Positions 1 to 9,536 of a stretch of 64,000 nucleotides of DNA are shown here, one piece after another. The stretch is taken from positions 1,736,001-1,800,000 of the forward strand of contig NZ_JPSY01000001.1 of NCBI RefSeq assembly GCF_000763375.1, written 5' to 3'. The position numbers were made by a program, and so were the translations under genes. The notes beneath the pieces were generated by a model. The model saw only the letters and a program-made list of their open reading frames with translations, was not told the origin of the DNA and did not search any database. This DNA is from Microbacterium profundi (GTDB taxonomy: Bacteria; Actinomycetota; Actinomycetes; Actinomycetales; Microbacteriaceae). Positions within the stretch are counted from its first letter, which is position 1. Each line of letters opens with the position of its first letter.

Positions 1-2
1 TC

Positions 3-1829
<1,827 letters not shown>

Positions 1830-1831
1830 CC

Positions 1832-2512
1832 ATGACGGACAAGAACTTCAACGAGAACGGTGAAGTTCCTGAGGACGAGGGGTCGGATGCTGCGGCATCC
1901 GGCCCGTCGCCGCAGGAAGGCGCAGCGTCGCAGGAGAATCCGGATGCCGCTGAGGCGGCTGCCGCCGAAGGATCCGACGACGACCTGACGATCGACGACC
2001 TCACGGTCGATGACATCCTCGGTGCCGAGCAGACCGGCGAGGCCGCGGCGGAAGACGCCGTGCTCGCCGATCTCGAGAGCACCTTGCTCAACGACCTCAA
2101 GCGCCTGCAGGCGGAGTACGCCAACTACCGTCGGCGCACCGAGGAGCAGCGTCAGGTCGAGATCGACCGCGCGAAGGGCGAGGCGGCCAAGGGCCTGATC
2201 CCCGTGCTCGATGACCTCGACCGTGCGACCCAGCACGGCGATCTCGTCGAGGGCACGCCGTTCTTCGTGATCGGCGAGAAGATCCGCGCGGTCGTCGAGC
2301 GCCTCGGCGTCGTCGCCTACGGTGAGAAGGGCGAGGAATTCGACCCGCAGCACCACGAGGCGATCTTCCAGCAGCCGACTCCAGGAGCAGAATCCTCGAC
2401 GATCCTCGAGGTCGTCGAAGTGGGATATCGCCTCGGCGATGTCGAGCTGCGCCCGGCGAAGGTCGTCGTCGCGGTGCCCGCTGACCCTTCGACGGGCTCA
2501 GGGACCGATTAA
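1832..2512 (+). CDS. grpE: GrpE nucleotide exchange factor
   Basis: Exchanges ADP for ATP on DnaK. The 226-residue protein has a long acidic, Ala-rich N-terminal region (about residues 1-75), a coiled-coil segment around LNDLKRLQAEYANYRRRTEE, and the GrpE beta domain ending EVGYRLGDVELRPAKVVVAV. The ATG follows the dnaK stop by two bases, so translation is probably coupled. The protein ends DPSTGSGTD, supplied by a second copy of the dispersed repeat that also ends dnaK. The N-terminal acidic part contains the GGATGC/GCATCC hexamer pair at 1885-1900. Size and order are normal for an actinobacterial grpE. Confidence 0.95.
   Translation: MTDKNFNENGEVPEDEGSDAAASGPSPQEGAASQENPDAAEAAAAEGSDDDLTIDDLTVDDILGAEQTGEAAAEDAVLADLESTLLNDLKRLQAEYANYRRRTEEQRQVEIDRAKGEAAKGLIPVLDDLDRATQHGDLVEGTPFFVIGEKIRAVVERLGVVAYGEKGEEFDPQHHEAIFQQPTPGAESSTILEVVEVGYRLGDVELRPAKVVVAVPADPSTGSGTD
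2485..2506 (+). repeat. Family A dispersed repeat, copy in grpE tail
   Basis: CCCTTCGACGGGCTCAGG followed by GACC. It provides the last residues PSTGSGTD of GrpE, in the same reading frame as the copy that ends dnaK. Confidence 0.8.
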
Positions 2513-2518
2513 GCACGC

Positions 2519-3505
2519 ATGGCTAGCCAGGACTGGTTCGACAAGGACTTCTACAAGACGCTCGGCGTCGCGAAGGACGTCAGTGATGCGGATCTGAAGA
2601 AGACGTACCGCAAACTCGCGCGCAAGTACCACCCCGACTCCAATCAGGGTGATGCGAAGGCCGAGGCGATGTTCAAGGAGATCAGCGAGGCGTACTCGGT
2701 GCTCTCCGACCCCGAGCAGCGCAAGGAGTATGACGAGATCCGGGCCATGGGCTCGGGTGCGCGGTTCACTGCGAGCGGCGGCGGTGCTGGCGGCTTCGAA
2801 GACGTGTTCAGCCGGTTCGGTCAGGGCGGGAGGGGCCAGAGCAACGCCGACTTCGAGGACATCTTCGCGATGTTCAACCAGAGTCAGGGCGGGAACTTCG
2901 GCTCCGGCCGCTTCGGTCAGACGAGCGGCGGATACCGCGGCTTCGGTGGGCCGCAGAAGGGCGCCGATGTCACGGCGCGCACCACGCTCGATTTCGTCAC
3001 CGCCGTGCAGGGCGAGACCATCACTCTGCAGGGCGAAGACGGCAAGCCGTTCAAGGTGAAGATCCCCGCCGGCGTCGCAGACGGGCAGAAGATCCGTCTG
3101 CGCGGTCGCGGGCGTCCTTCACCCGATGGCGGCGAGAGCGGTGACATCGTCGTGCAGATCAAGGTGCGTCCGCATCCGGTCTTCACGCGCGATGGTCTGA
3201 ATCTGCGCCTCACGGTGCCGGTGACCTTCACCGAGGCGACGCTCGGTGCGACGATCGAGGTTCCGACGCTGGCGGGCGACATCGTGAAGCTGCGTGTGGC
3301 ACCGGGCACACCGTCGGGACGCGTCCTGCGTGTCAAGGGCCGGGGAGTCGCATCGTCGAAGGGCACCGGTGATCTCCTGGCCGAACTGCAGGTCGCGGTG
3401 CCGACGCACCTGGACGACGCCGCGCGCGAAGCGCTGCAGAAGTTCCACGACCTGGAGCCGAAGGAGAACCCGCGTGCGGAGTTGATGGCGAAGGCGCAAG
3501 CCTGA
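2519..3505 (+). CDS. dnaJ: DnaJ-family co-chaperone without zinc finger
   Basis: J-domain protein that stimulates DnaK ATPase and delivers substrates. The J domain spans residues 9-75 with the HPD motif at 38-40 (KYHPDSNQ). A Gly/Phe-rich stretch (about 80-145) follows, then the C-terminal substrate-binding beta domains (KVKIPAGVADGQKIRLRGRG; VPTLAGDIVKLRVAPGTPSGR). The CxxCxGxG zinc-finger repeats of classical DnaJ are absent, so the domain plan is that of CbpA/DnaJ2 proteins although it sits in the dnaJ1 operon position. It starts 6 bp after grpE. The last codons (AKAQA) merge into a tandem repeat that begins at the stop codon. Confidence 0.95.
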   Translation: MASQDWFDKDFYKTLGVAKDVSDADLKKTYRKLARKYHPDSNQGDAKAEAMFKEISEAYSVLSDPEQRKEYDEIRAMGSGARFTASGGGAGGFEDVFSRFGQGGRGQSNADFEDIFAMFNQSQGGNFGSGRFGQTSGGYRGFGGPQKGADVTARTTLDFVTAVQGETITLQGEDGKPFKVKIPAGVADGQKIRLRGRGRPSPDGGESGDIVVQIKVRPHPVFTRDGLNLRLTVPVTFTEATLGATIEVPTLAGDIVKLRVAPGTPSGRVLRVKGRGVASSKGTGDLLAELQVAVPTHLDDAAREALQKFHDLEPKENPRAELMAKAQA

Positions 3506-3660
3506 TCCCCGCGGGTCGTTGAGCGAGCCGAAGGCGCAGGCTGATCCCCGCGGGTCGTTGAGCGAGCCGAAGGCGCAGGCTGATCCCCGCGGGTCGTTGA
3601 GCGAGCCGAAGGCGAGACGAAACGCATTGAGCGAGCGCAGCGAGTCGAAATGCAATGAAC
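3502..3660 (+). repeat. Family B tandem repeat between dnaJ and hspR
   Basis: A 39-bp unit beginning CTGATCCCCGCGGGTCGTTG is repeated at 3502-3540 and 3541-3579, with a partial third copy at 3580-3614. This runs into GAGACGAAACG and a short inverted structure (GCATT...AATGC) at about 3625-3655. The core CCCGCGGGTCGTTGAGCGA is shared with the array inside paaC (39040-39288). The tract fills most of the 177 bp between dnaJ and hspR. Confidence 0.85.
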
Positions 3661-3682
3661 GGTACGAAGGAAGGTGATCGCG

Positions 3683-4108
3683 ATGGTCGAGGATGAGGAC
3701 GCCCCGATCTTCGCGATCGCCGTCGCCGCAGAGCTCGCGGGCATGCACCCGCAGACTCTGCGTCAGTACGACCGGATCGGACTCGTCGTCCCCGGTCGCA
3801 CACGCGGCGGATCCCGCCGCTACTCCGCGCGCAACATCGCTCAGCTGCGCGAGGTCGCCCGCCTGTCCGCCGACGGCATGAGCCTGCCCGCGATCGCCCG
3901 CCTGCTCGATCTCGAGGACGAGGTGCGGATGCTGCGCCGCAGAGTCGTCGATCTCGAAGGGGCCTTGCGTGCCGAACGCGAGAACCGCCCAGGCGTGCGT
4001 GTCTTCGCCGCCGGCGCGAGCGGCGTCGTCCCCGTTCCGAGCGGTCGGCGCATCCGCCGCTCCACCGACATCGTGCTGTGGCGGCCGGGCGGACGCGGCG
4101 AGGACTGA
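3683..4108 (+). CDS. hspR: HspR, MerR-family heat-shock repressor
   Basis: Repressor of the dnaK operon that binds HAIR inverted repeats with DnaK as co-repressor (family knowledge). An N-terminal MerR winged helix is visible: FAIAVAAELAGMHPQTLRQY, then GGSRRYSARNIAQLREVARL. A short coiled coil (DLEDEVRMLRRRVVDLEGAL) and a basic tail follow. I chose ATG 3683 because AAGGAAGG at 3667-3674 is 8 bases upstream; a GTG at 3674 would overlap that Shine-Dalgarno sequence. This gives 141 residues. A matching HAIR operator precedes clpB at 30385-30411, so the regulon extends within this window. Confidence 0.95.
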   Translation: MVEDEDAPIFAIAVAAELAGMHPQTLRQYDRIGLVVPGRTRGGSRRYSARNIAQLREVARLSADGMSLPAIARLLDLEDEVRMLRRRVVDLEGALRAERENRPGVRVFAAGASGVVPVPSGRRIRRSTDIVLWRPGGRGED

Positions 4109-4125
4109 CGCCTCGCCGCTTGAAC

Positions 4126-5448
4126 TCAGTGAACCGGGCAACGCCCGGGCGCCGCGTCCATGGCAAGGACTCGTGCGCCTGAGGTCGGCTTGGTCGGAAG
4201 GCGTCGAAGGTTCACGCCGAGCCCCGTCCCCAGGATCGTGATGCGAGGGTCGCTCAGCGCCGCGACCGCAGCCGCGAGCCCGGCGATCGCGAGCTTCTCT
4301 CCTGGGCAACGGTGGCCGGACGGCACCTCGCCACCGCCCTGCGGCACGAATGCCTTGAGCGCCTCATAGTCATCGACGCCGACGAAGCGTTCGGGATCGA
4401 ACTCGTCCGCGCGTTCCCACGATCGCTCATCGGTATTGGTGCCGAGAATATCGAGAACGATCCGGCCCCCGGAGGCCACACGTTCACCGTCGAGCTCGAT
4501 GTCGGCGATCGCGAGGCCGGGCAGCATCGGCACGAACGGAGCCGTCCGGCGGATCTCCTGCGCGAAGGCCGTCGCGAGAGGCCCGCTCACCAGTTCCCCA
4601 CGTGCGGCGGCCTCGGCAGCGATGCGCTCACGCCATTCGGGTCGGTCGTGCAGTTCCTTCGCCGCGAATGCCGCGAAACGCGCGACGGCGACCATCGGTC
4701 GGATGCTGTTCTGCAATTCGATTCCTGCGGTGCGTGCAGGCAGCAGCTCACCGCTCTGGTCGCGGTGGCCGGCCCATTCATACAGCGCCGTGCCTTCTGC
4801 TGCCGTCAGCGCACCAGAGCGCACCGCCTCGATCAATCGTTGCGCATGCCGGTCGGACCATCGCCGGTTGATCCACGCGAGCAGGTACTCGGGGGAGTAC
4901 GGCACTCCGAACCCGTCCACGATCTGAGCGAGGCGGCCAGCCCACCGCGTCTTCGCCGCCGCCGTCCCCGGTAGCCCGGCCCATCGCATGATCGCGCGTC
5001 CGAGCGCACCCACTGCCGCGTCGTATGCGCTCCGGGTGCCGCCGCCCGTCCACGCAACCAGTTCTTGCTGCCACTCGCGCTCGAGGTGCGGCAGCAATCG
5101 TGCGACCTGCGCGTCGTCATAGGCGACGTCGACGAACGTCGACTTGCGGTGATGGTGCGCGTCGCCGTCGAGACTGTGGACGGAACCGTGACCGAACAGC
5201 GTCTCCTGAACGATCGCCGGCATCGCACCATGGCGCTTCACCTGGTGCTGGTCGTAGAAGGCGTCGACGCCTTCGGCTCCGCGCACGAAGAGTGTGTCGT
5301 CGCCGAGCAGGCGCATCGGCGCTGATCTGGCGCCGCCGCGCACCCGCTTCCAGATGTTCGCGCCGAAGCCGTAGCCGCGGGTGAGGAGCGAGGGGGCGTC
5401 ATCATGAAGCACATCGATGGCTGCTGATCGTGTCTCGTCGGACTGCAT
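4126..5448 (-). CDS. CYP152-family fatty-acid peroxygenase (OleT-like P450)
   Basis: Heme-thiolate enzyme of the class that uses H2O2 to hydroxylate or decarboxylate fatty acids. The heme loop is QGGGEVPSGHRCPGE with Cys380, the hallmark of CYP152 rather than ordinary P450s. RRTAPFVPMLPG (299-310) supplies the Arg that binds the substrate carboxylate. In LFGHGSVHSLDGDAHHHRK, His91 aligns with His85 of the alkene-forming decarboxylase OleT, where P450-BSbeta has Gln85; Phe85 matches OleT Phe79. At 440 residues it is slightly longer than characterised members. It stands alone, convergent with hspR and divergent from the GntR regulator. The family is firm; decarboxylase versus hydroxylase is inference. 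Confidence 0.9.
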   Translation of the reverse strand: MQSDETRSAAIDVLHDDAPSLLTRGYGFGANIWKRVRGGARSAPMRLLGDDTLFVRGAEGVDAFYDQHQVKRHGAMPAIVQETLFGHGSVHSLDGDAHHHRKSTFVDVAYDDAQVARLLPHLEREWQQELVAWTGGGTRSAYDAAVGALGRAIMRWAGLPGTAAAKTRWAGRLAQIVDGFGVPYSPEYLLAWINRRWSDRHAQRLIEAVRSGALTAAEGTALYEWAGHRDQSGELLPARTAGIELQNSIRPMVAVARFAAFAAKELHDRPEWRERIAAEAAARGELVSGPLATAFAQEIRRTAPFVPMLPGLAIADIELDGERVASGGRIVLDILGTNTDERSWERADEFDPERFVGVDDYEALKAFVPQGGGEVPSGHRCPGEKLAIAGLAAAVAALSDPRITILGTGLGVNLRRLPTKPTSGARVLAMDAAPGRCPVH

Positions 5449-5532
5449 GGAAGCCAGGTTGCCAGACCGGAGTGCCGCAGATCCAGGGGGCGCGCGAGAG
5501 GAGTGACTGTGCTAGCGAGCGCGATCGGTGTG

Positions 5533-5552
5533 TATCCTGTCAACAGTCAACA
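5533..5552 (+). promoter_or_regulatory. Putative -10 and GntR half-operator before gntR
   Basis: TATCCT (5533-5538) is immediately followed by GTCAACAGTCAACA, which matches the right half of the full palindrome at 6263-6284 with one change. It runs into the Shine-Dalgarno AGGAGG (5552-5557) of the regulator gene. Binding here would block its own transcription or translation, consistent with autoregulation. Confidence 0.6.
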
Positions 5553-5562
5553 GGAGGTCATC

Positions 5563-6228
5563 GTGACGCAGGCAGTGAAGCGTGGTGAGTCCCTTGGTGC
5601 CCAGGTCGCAGGTGTGCTGCGACAGCGCATCGTTCGTGGAGAGCTAGCTCCGGGCGAGCGCATCACCGAAGAAGCGCTGGCCGAGGAGTTCGCCGTCAGT
5701 CGCGGTCCGATCCGCGATGCGCTGATGCAACTCAGCTTCGAGAAGCTGGTCGAGGTGCAGCGCCCACGCGGGGTGTACATCGTCGGCCTCACCCGGGACG
5801 ATGTCGATCAGCTCTACAGTCTGCGCGGCGCCCTTGAGCAGTTGGCGCTGTCGCGCGCGATGAGGGTCGAGGACCCGGCTCGATGGACGGCGATGGCGGC
5901 GGCCGTCGGCCGCATGGGCGAAGCCGCGGATTCCGGAGATCACGCCGCCTTCGTCGCGGCAGACCTCGAGTTCCACTCGCAGATCTATGCCCTGGCCGAC
6001 CATCCTCGGCTGGCGGGCGCCTGGAGTCAGTATCTGCCGACCTTCGCGGCACTGCTCGAAGTGACGATCAACCACGACGACGACCTGCACGAGTCCTCTG
6101 GTGACCACGTCAAGCTCATGGACGTCATGCGCACCGGCTCGCCTGAGCAGGCGGCGGCGGTGTTGACCGAGCACCTCGACGGCGCGCGCGATCGGATGCT
6201 GAGCGAACTCTCTCAGCGGCGCTCCTGA
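5563..6228 (+). CDS. GntR-family (FadR/FCD subfamily) transcriptional regulator
   Basis: Ligand-responsive DNA-binding protein. The N-terminal winged helix reads LRQRIVRGELAPGERITEEA and LAEEFAVSRGPIRDALMQL; the C-terminal all-helical FCD ligand domain contains LEFHSQIYALADHPRL. GTG 5563 is preferred over GTG 5503 because AGGAGG lies 5 bases upstream, giving 221 residues. It precedes a tctCBA transporter and a DapA-family lyase, and the same palindromic motif occurs before both transcription units. It therefore probably represses that uptake operon until the imported acid or its metabolite binds. The effector is not identifiable from sequence. Confidence 0.9.
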   Translation: MTQAVKRGESLGAQVAGVLRQRIVRGELAPGERITEEALAEEFAVSRGPIRDALMQLSFEKLVEVQRPRGVYIVGLTRDDVDQLYSLRGALEQLALSRAMRVEDPARWTAMAAAVGRMGEAADSGDHAAFVAADLEFHSQIYALADHPRLAGAWSQYLPTFAALLEVTINHDDDLHESSGDHVKLMDVMRTGSPEQAAAVLTEHLDGARDRMLSELSQRRS

Positions 6229-6262
6229 ATCAGCGCTCGGACGTGCGAGGTTCGGCGCTCCG

Positions 6263-6294
6263 TGTTGATTGTTAACAGTCAACAATGCTACGCT
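6263..6294 (+). promoter_or_regulatory. Promoter and GntR operator of the tct operon
   Basis: A 22-bp near-perfect palindrome with arms TGTTGA (6263-6268) and TCAACA (6279-6284) around GTTAAC (6271-6276). It overlaps a sigma-70-like promoter: -35 TTGATT (6265-6270), 18-bp spacer, -10 TACGCT (6289-6294). The operator covers the -35 and spacer, as expected for repression. A related half site precedes the regulator gene. Confidence 0.75.
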
Positions 6295-6339
6295 CGGCTC
6301 GTCGGTAAGGTCCCCACCTGCACTCAAAGAGGAGCAAAG

Positions 6340-7308
6340 ATGCCCATCAAGCGAATGAACCGCGTGCTCGCAACCGCCGCGGTCTTCACCACAGCAGCAC
6401 TGGTCATGTCCGGATGCACGAAGGTCGAAGAGGGCGGCGACGCCGCGTCCTCCTTCCCCGAGAAGGACATCCGGCTGATCATCCAAGCCAATCCAGGAGG
6501 TGGCTCCGACCTGTCGTCGCGAGCCCTCGCCACCGAACTCGAGAAGATCCTCGACGTCAGCGTCATCCCCGAGAACATGCCAGGCGCAGCCGGCGCGCTC
6601 GCCATGGAGTACGTCGCCGAACAGGACCCAGACGGCTATGTGATCGGCTTCGGCCCCGTAGAGATCGCGATGCTGAATACGACGCAGGACGCGAATGTCT
6701 TGCCCGAGAACTTCGACATGCTCGGCCAGATCATGCTCGCCCCCGGCGTCATCACCGTGTCGGCGAGCAGCGACATCCAGACGCTCGAGGATCTCGTAGC
6801 CCAGTCCAAGACCGCACCGGTCACCGTCGCCAACTCGGGTGCAGGATCGATCTGGGAAGCGGCGAGCATCGCCCTCGGCACCGAGACCGGCGGCGAAGTG
6901 ACGCCGGTTCCCTACGACGGTGGTGCGCCCGCCGTTGCCGCAGCGGCGTCCGGTGAGACCGTCGCCGCAGTCTCAGGCCTCGGTGAGGCTCTTTCGCAGG
7001 GCTCCGCTGTGCGCATCCTCGCCGTCATGAACGACGAGCGTCACCCGGACGCACCGGACGTGCCCACTGTGGAAGAGGCCATCGGTAGCGAGATCGTCTT
7101 CGGCGGCTGGGGCGGAATCTACGCTCCCGCCGGTCTCCCTGACGACGTTCACGACACACTTGAGGCCGCCATCAAGGAGGCCGTCGAGTCGGATGCGTAC
7201 ACGAAGTTCCAGGAGGACGCCGGAAACCTCGTCGTCTACCGCGACTCGGCTGAGTTCACCGAGTTCGTCGGTGAGCAGTTCACGCTGTTCCAGGATCTGC
7301 TGGGCTGA
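6340..7308 (+). CDS. tctC: TctC-type substrate-binding lipoprotein
   Basis: Extracytoplasmic solute-binding subunit of a tripartite tricarboxylate transporter. ATG 6340 has GAGGAG 7-12 bases upstream and gives a 322-residue lipoprotein with signal peptide and lipobox LVMSGC (Cys26). The mature part carries the TctC features IRLIIQANPGGGSDLSSRA and NMPGAAGALAMEYVAEQDPDG, which bind carboxylates between two lobes. It is first in an operon with tctB, tctA and a DapA-like lyase, under the GntR palindrome. The substrate is probably a sugar acid or di/tricarboxylate, but this cannot be read from the sequence. Confidence 0.93.
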   Translation: MPIKRMNRVLATAAVFTTAALVMSGCTKVEEGGDAASSFPEKDIRLIIQANPGGGSDLSSRALATELEKILDVSVIPENMPGAAGALAMEYVAEQDPDGYVIGFGPVEIAMLNTTQDANVLPENFDMLGQIMLAPGVITVSASSDIQTLEDLVAQSKTAPVTVANSGAGSIWEAASIALGTETGGEVTPVPYDGGAPAVAAAASGETVAAVSGLGEALSQGSAVRILAVMNDERHPDAPDVPTVEEAIGSEIVFGGWGGIYAPAGLPDDVHDTLEAAIKEAVESDAYTKFQEDAGNLVVYRDSAEFTEFVGEQFTLFQDLLG

Positions 7309-7316
7309 TCACGTGA

Positions 7317-7344
7317 CGGAGGTCGGAGTCAGTTCCGACCTCCG
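7317..7344 (+). terminator. Intercistronic hairpin tctC-tctB
   Basis: Perfect 11-bp stem CGGAGGTCGGA (7317-7327) / TCCGACCTCCG (7334-7344) with a 6-base loop, lying in the only gap of this operon and lacking a T-run. It could attenuate read-through or stabilise the tctC message, giving excess binding protein over the membrane subunits. Confidence 0.6.
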
Positions 7345-7362
7345 CACAGCCGGAGGAAGCAC

Positions 7363-7890
7363 ATGTCTTCATCAGAAGTCGCAGACAGCGACGAGTACCA
7401 GAGCGCGACGCCATCCCGTGCGCTCGAGATCGCATTCGCCGTGGTGGCGCTCGCCGTGACCGCCGGCTATCTGATGTTGACGACGCAGATCTCGCTTCGG
7501 CGAGAGGCGGCACCAGGGCAGATCGATGCGCGCTTCTGGCCGATGGTGCTCGCCGTCACCGGAATCGTCGTGGCGATCGTGCTCCTCGTCATCGCGATCA
7601 CTCGCCCGCCGTCAGGGCGTGAGGACATCGAGCGCATTCAGCCAGGAGGCGTCATGCGGGTCGCGGCGACCCTCGTGATCTCCATCGCGTTCATCGCTCT
7701 GTGGTCGCTCGGCAGCGTCATCCTGTTCGGCTACCGCATCGAGGTGTTCCCGATCGCAGCCGCCCTGCTCATGGCCGGCCTCATGCTCGTGTACGGGCAC
7801 CGGCGCTGGCTGAGTCTCATCATCTACACCGCATCGCTCACGGCGTTCATCTACGTCGTGTTCGGGATGCTGCTGAGGATCCCGCTATGA
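7363..7890 (+). CDS. tctB: TctB-type small membrane subunit
   Basis: Small permease subunit of the tripartite tricarboxylate transporter, 175 residues. Four hydrophobic segments are visible at about residues 25-45, 62-85, 104-128 and 130-170 (for example FWPMVLAVTGIVVAIVLLVIAI). The start ATG follows GGAGGAAG. Its stop overlaps the tctA start in ATGA (7887-7890), so the two membrane subunits are translationally coupled. TctB sequences are poorly conserved; the assignment rests on length, topology and position between tctC and tctA. Confidence 0.88.
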   Translation: MSSSEVADSDEYQSATPSRALEIAFAVVALAVTAGYLMLTTQISLRREAAPGQIDARFWPMVLAVTGIVVAIVLLVIAITRPPSGREDIERIQPGGVMRVAATLVISIAFIALWSLGSVILFGYRIEVFPIAAALLMAGLMLVYGHRRWLSLIIYTASLTAFIYVVFGMLLRIPL

Positions 7891-9536
7891 CCCCGCTGCT
7901 GGAGGGGCTGAACTCGCTCCTCGACATCTCGATCCTGCTGTACATGCTCGTCGGCCTGCTGCTCGGCTTCATGGTGGGTGCGTTCCCCGGCATCACAGCC
8001 ACCATGGCTGTCGCCCTCGCGGCCGGCTTCACCATGACGCTTGAGCCGGTGCAGGGCCTTGCGGTGCTGCTCACGATCTACGTCGCCGCGAACTTCGGTG
8101 ACCGGGTGCCATCGATCCTCATCAACACGCCAGGCACTCCGGCATCCATCGCCACCACGCTCGACGGCTATCCGATGGCCAAACAGGGCAGGGCCGGCCT
8201 CGCCCTCACGATGTCGGCCCTCGTGTCAGCGGTCGGCATCCTCGCCTCGCTCGTGCTCTTCGCGGTCGCTGCCGTGCCGATCGCGAGTTTCGCCCGCGAC
8301 TACTTCAAATCGCCCGAGCTGTTCGCGCTCGTCGTGTTCGGCATCGCGATCATGATCGGCATCTCGTCGAAGTCGATGCTCAAGGGCATCCTCGCCGGCG
8401 TGTTCGGGCTCATGCTCGGCACTGTCGGCACATATGCGGCAACGGCTGACAAGCGCTTCACCTTCGGGTCCCTCGATCTCGTCGAGGGTGTGAACTTCAT
8501 CGCCGTGATCATCGGGTTGTTCGGCATCGCCGAGCTGTTCGATCAACTGCTCACGCATCGTAAGAGCCATGTGCGTCCCATCTCGAGCCTCGGTCGCTGG
8601 TGGCCGAACAAGGTCGAGTTCGCGCAGAGCGGCCGGGCGACGGCAGTCGGCGGCGCGGTGGGACTCGGCGTGGGGCTCATCCCCGCCGCCGGCGGCGATA
8701 TCGCCGGGCTCATCGGCTGGGAGCGCGCCCGCAAGGCCTCCAAGAAACCGGAGATGTTCGGGAAGGGCTCGATCGAAGGAGTTGCAGCATCCGACACTGC
8801 GTCCAGCGCGACGCTCGGCGGATCGCTCACCACGACCATGGCGCTGGGCATTCCTGGCGACTCGGTGATGGCGGTCATGATCGGCTCGATGATCATCTGG
8901 GGCATCACTCCTGGGCCGACTCTGTTCACAGACCGGCCAGACCTCGTCGTCTCGATCGTCGGCATCATGCTCGTCGCCACGCTGCTGTCGCTGGGTCTGA
9001 GCCTGGTGCGCATGAAGGGCATGGTGAAACTGCTCGACGTGCCGCAGCCGTACCTGTGGAGCGGCATCCTGATCTTCTGCATCATCGGCACCTACGCCAC
9101 ATCGAACAGTCTCTCGACGGTGATCACGATGCTCGTGTTCGGCGTGATCGGTGTTCTGCTCAAGCGGATGCAGGTGCCCGCGGGTCCCGTCGTACTGGGC
9201 CTTCTCCTCGGTCCCCTGGCGGAGGAGAACCTGGCGCGCACTCTGGCGATCCTGCCGACGCGGCCGTTCTTCGAGGTCGTCAGCCCCATCGCGATCGTCC
9301 TGCTCGTGCTCGCGGTGCTCTCGATCGTCATGCCGGCGATCCGCGCCGCCCGCAAGCCGCGCGCTGAACGTGCGTCGTTCGCGGACTCGGTGCTCGACAC
9401 CGCGAGCATCACGCAGCTCTCCAAAGCGCACGACGAGCTCGCCGCCGACCCCGACCTGCTCACCTCGACCGTGCGCAACCCTCAGGCGCCCAAGACGCGT
9501 CGTTTCCGCAAGAACTCCAAGGAGAACAAGAAGTGA
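7887..9536 (+). CDS. tctA: TctA-type large membrane subunit
   Basis: Main 549-residue permease of the tripartite tricarboxylate transporter. TctA signatures include GFMVGAFPGITATMAVALAAGFTM-like N-terminal glycines, NTPGTPASIATTLDGYPMAK, and the second-repeat counterpart with SDTASSATLGGSLTTTMALG then IPGDSVMAVMIG. About 11-12 membrane segments and a basic cytoplasmic tail of about 55 residues are visible. ATG 7887 overlaps the tctB stop; an in-frame upstream extension to 7701 is a shadow of tctB. The stop overlaps the GTG of the next gene (GTGA at 9533-9536). Confidence 0.94.
   Translation: MTPLLEGLNSLLDISILLYMLVGLLLGFMVGAFPGITATMAVALAAGFTMTLEPVQGLAVLLTIYVAANFGDRVPSILINTPGTPASIATTLDGYPMAKQGRAGLALTMSALVSAVGILASLVLFAVAAVPIASFARDYFKSPELFALVVFGIAIMIGISSKSMLKGILAGVFGLMLGTVGTYAATADKRFTFGSLDLVEGVNFIAVIIGLFGIAELFDQLLTHRKSHVRPISSLGRWWPNKVEFAQSGRATAVGGAVGLGVGLIPAAGGDIAGLIGWERARKASKKPEMFGKGSIEGVAASDTASSATLGGSLTTTMALGIPGDSVMAVMIGSMIIWGITPGPTLFTDRPDLVVSIVGIMLVATLLSLGLSLVRMKGMVKLLDVPQPYLWSGILIFCIIGTYATSNSLSTVITMLVFGVIGVLLKRMQVPAGPVVLGLLLGPLAEENLARTLAILPTRPFFEVVSPIAIVLLVLAVLSIVMPAIRAARKPRAERASFADSVLDTASITQLSKAHDELAADPDLLTSTVRNPQAPKTRRFRKNSKENKK

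Noticed and set aside
3502..3614. Possible CRISPR or origin iterons
   Set aside because: Direct tandem copies without variable spacers; the same core occurs inside a gene elsewhere, so it is a dispersed repeat.
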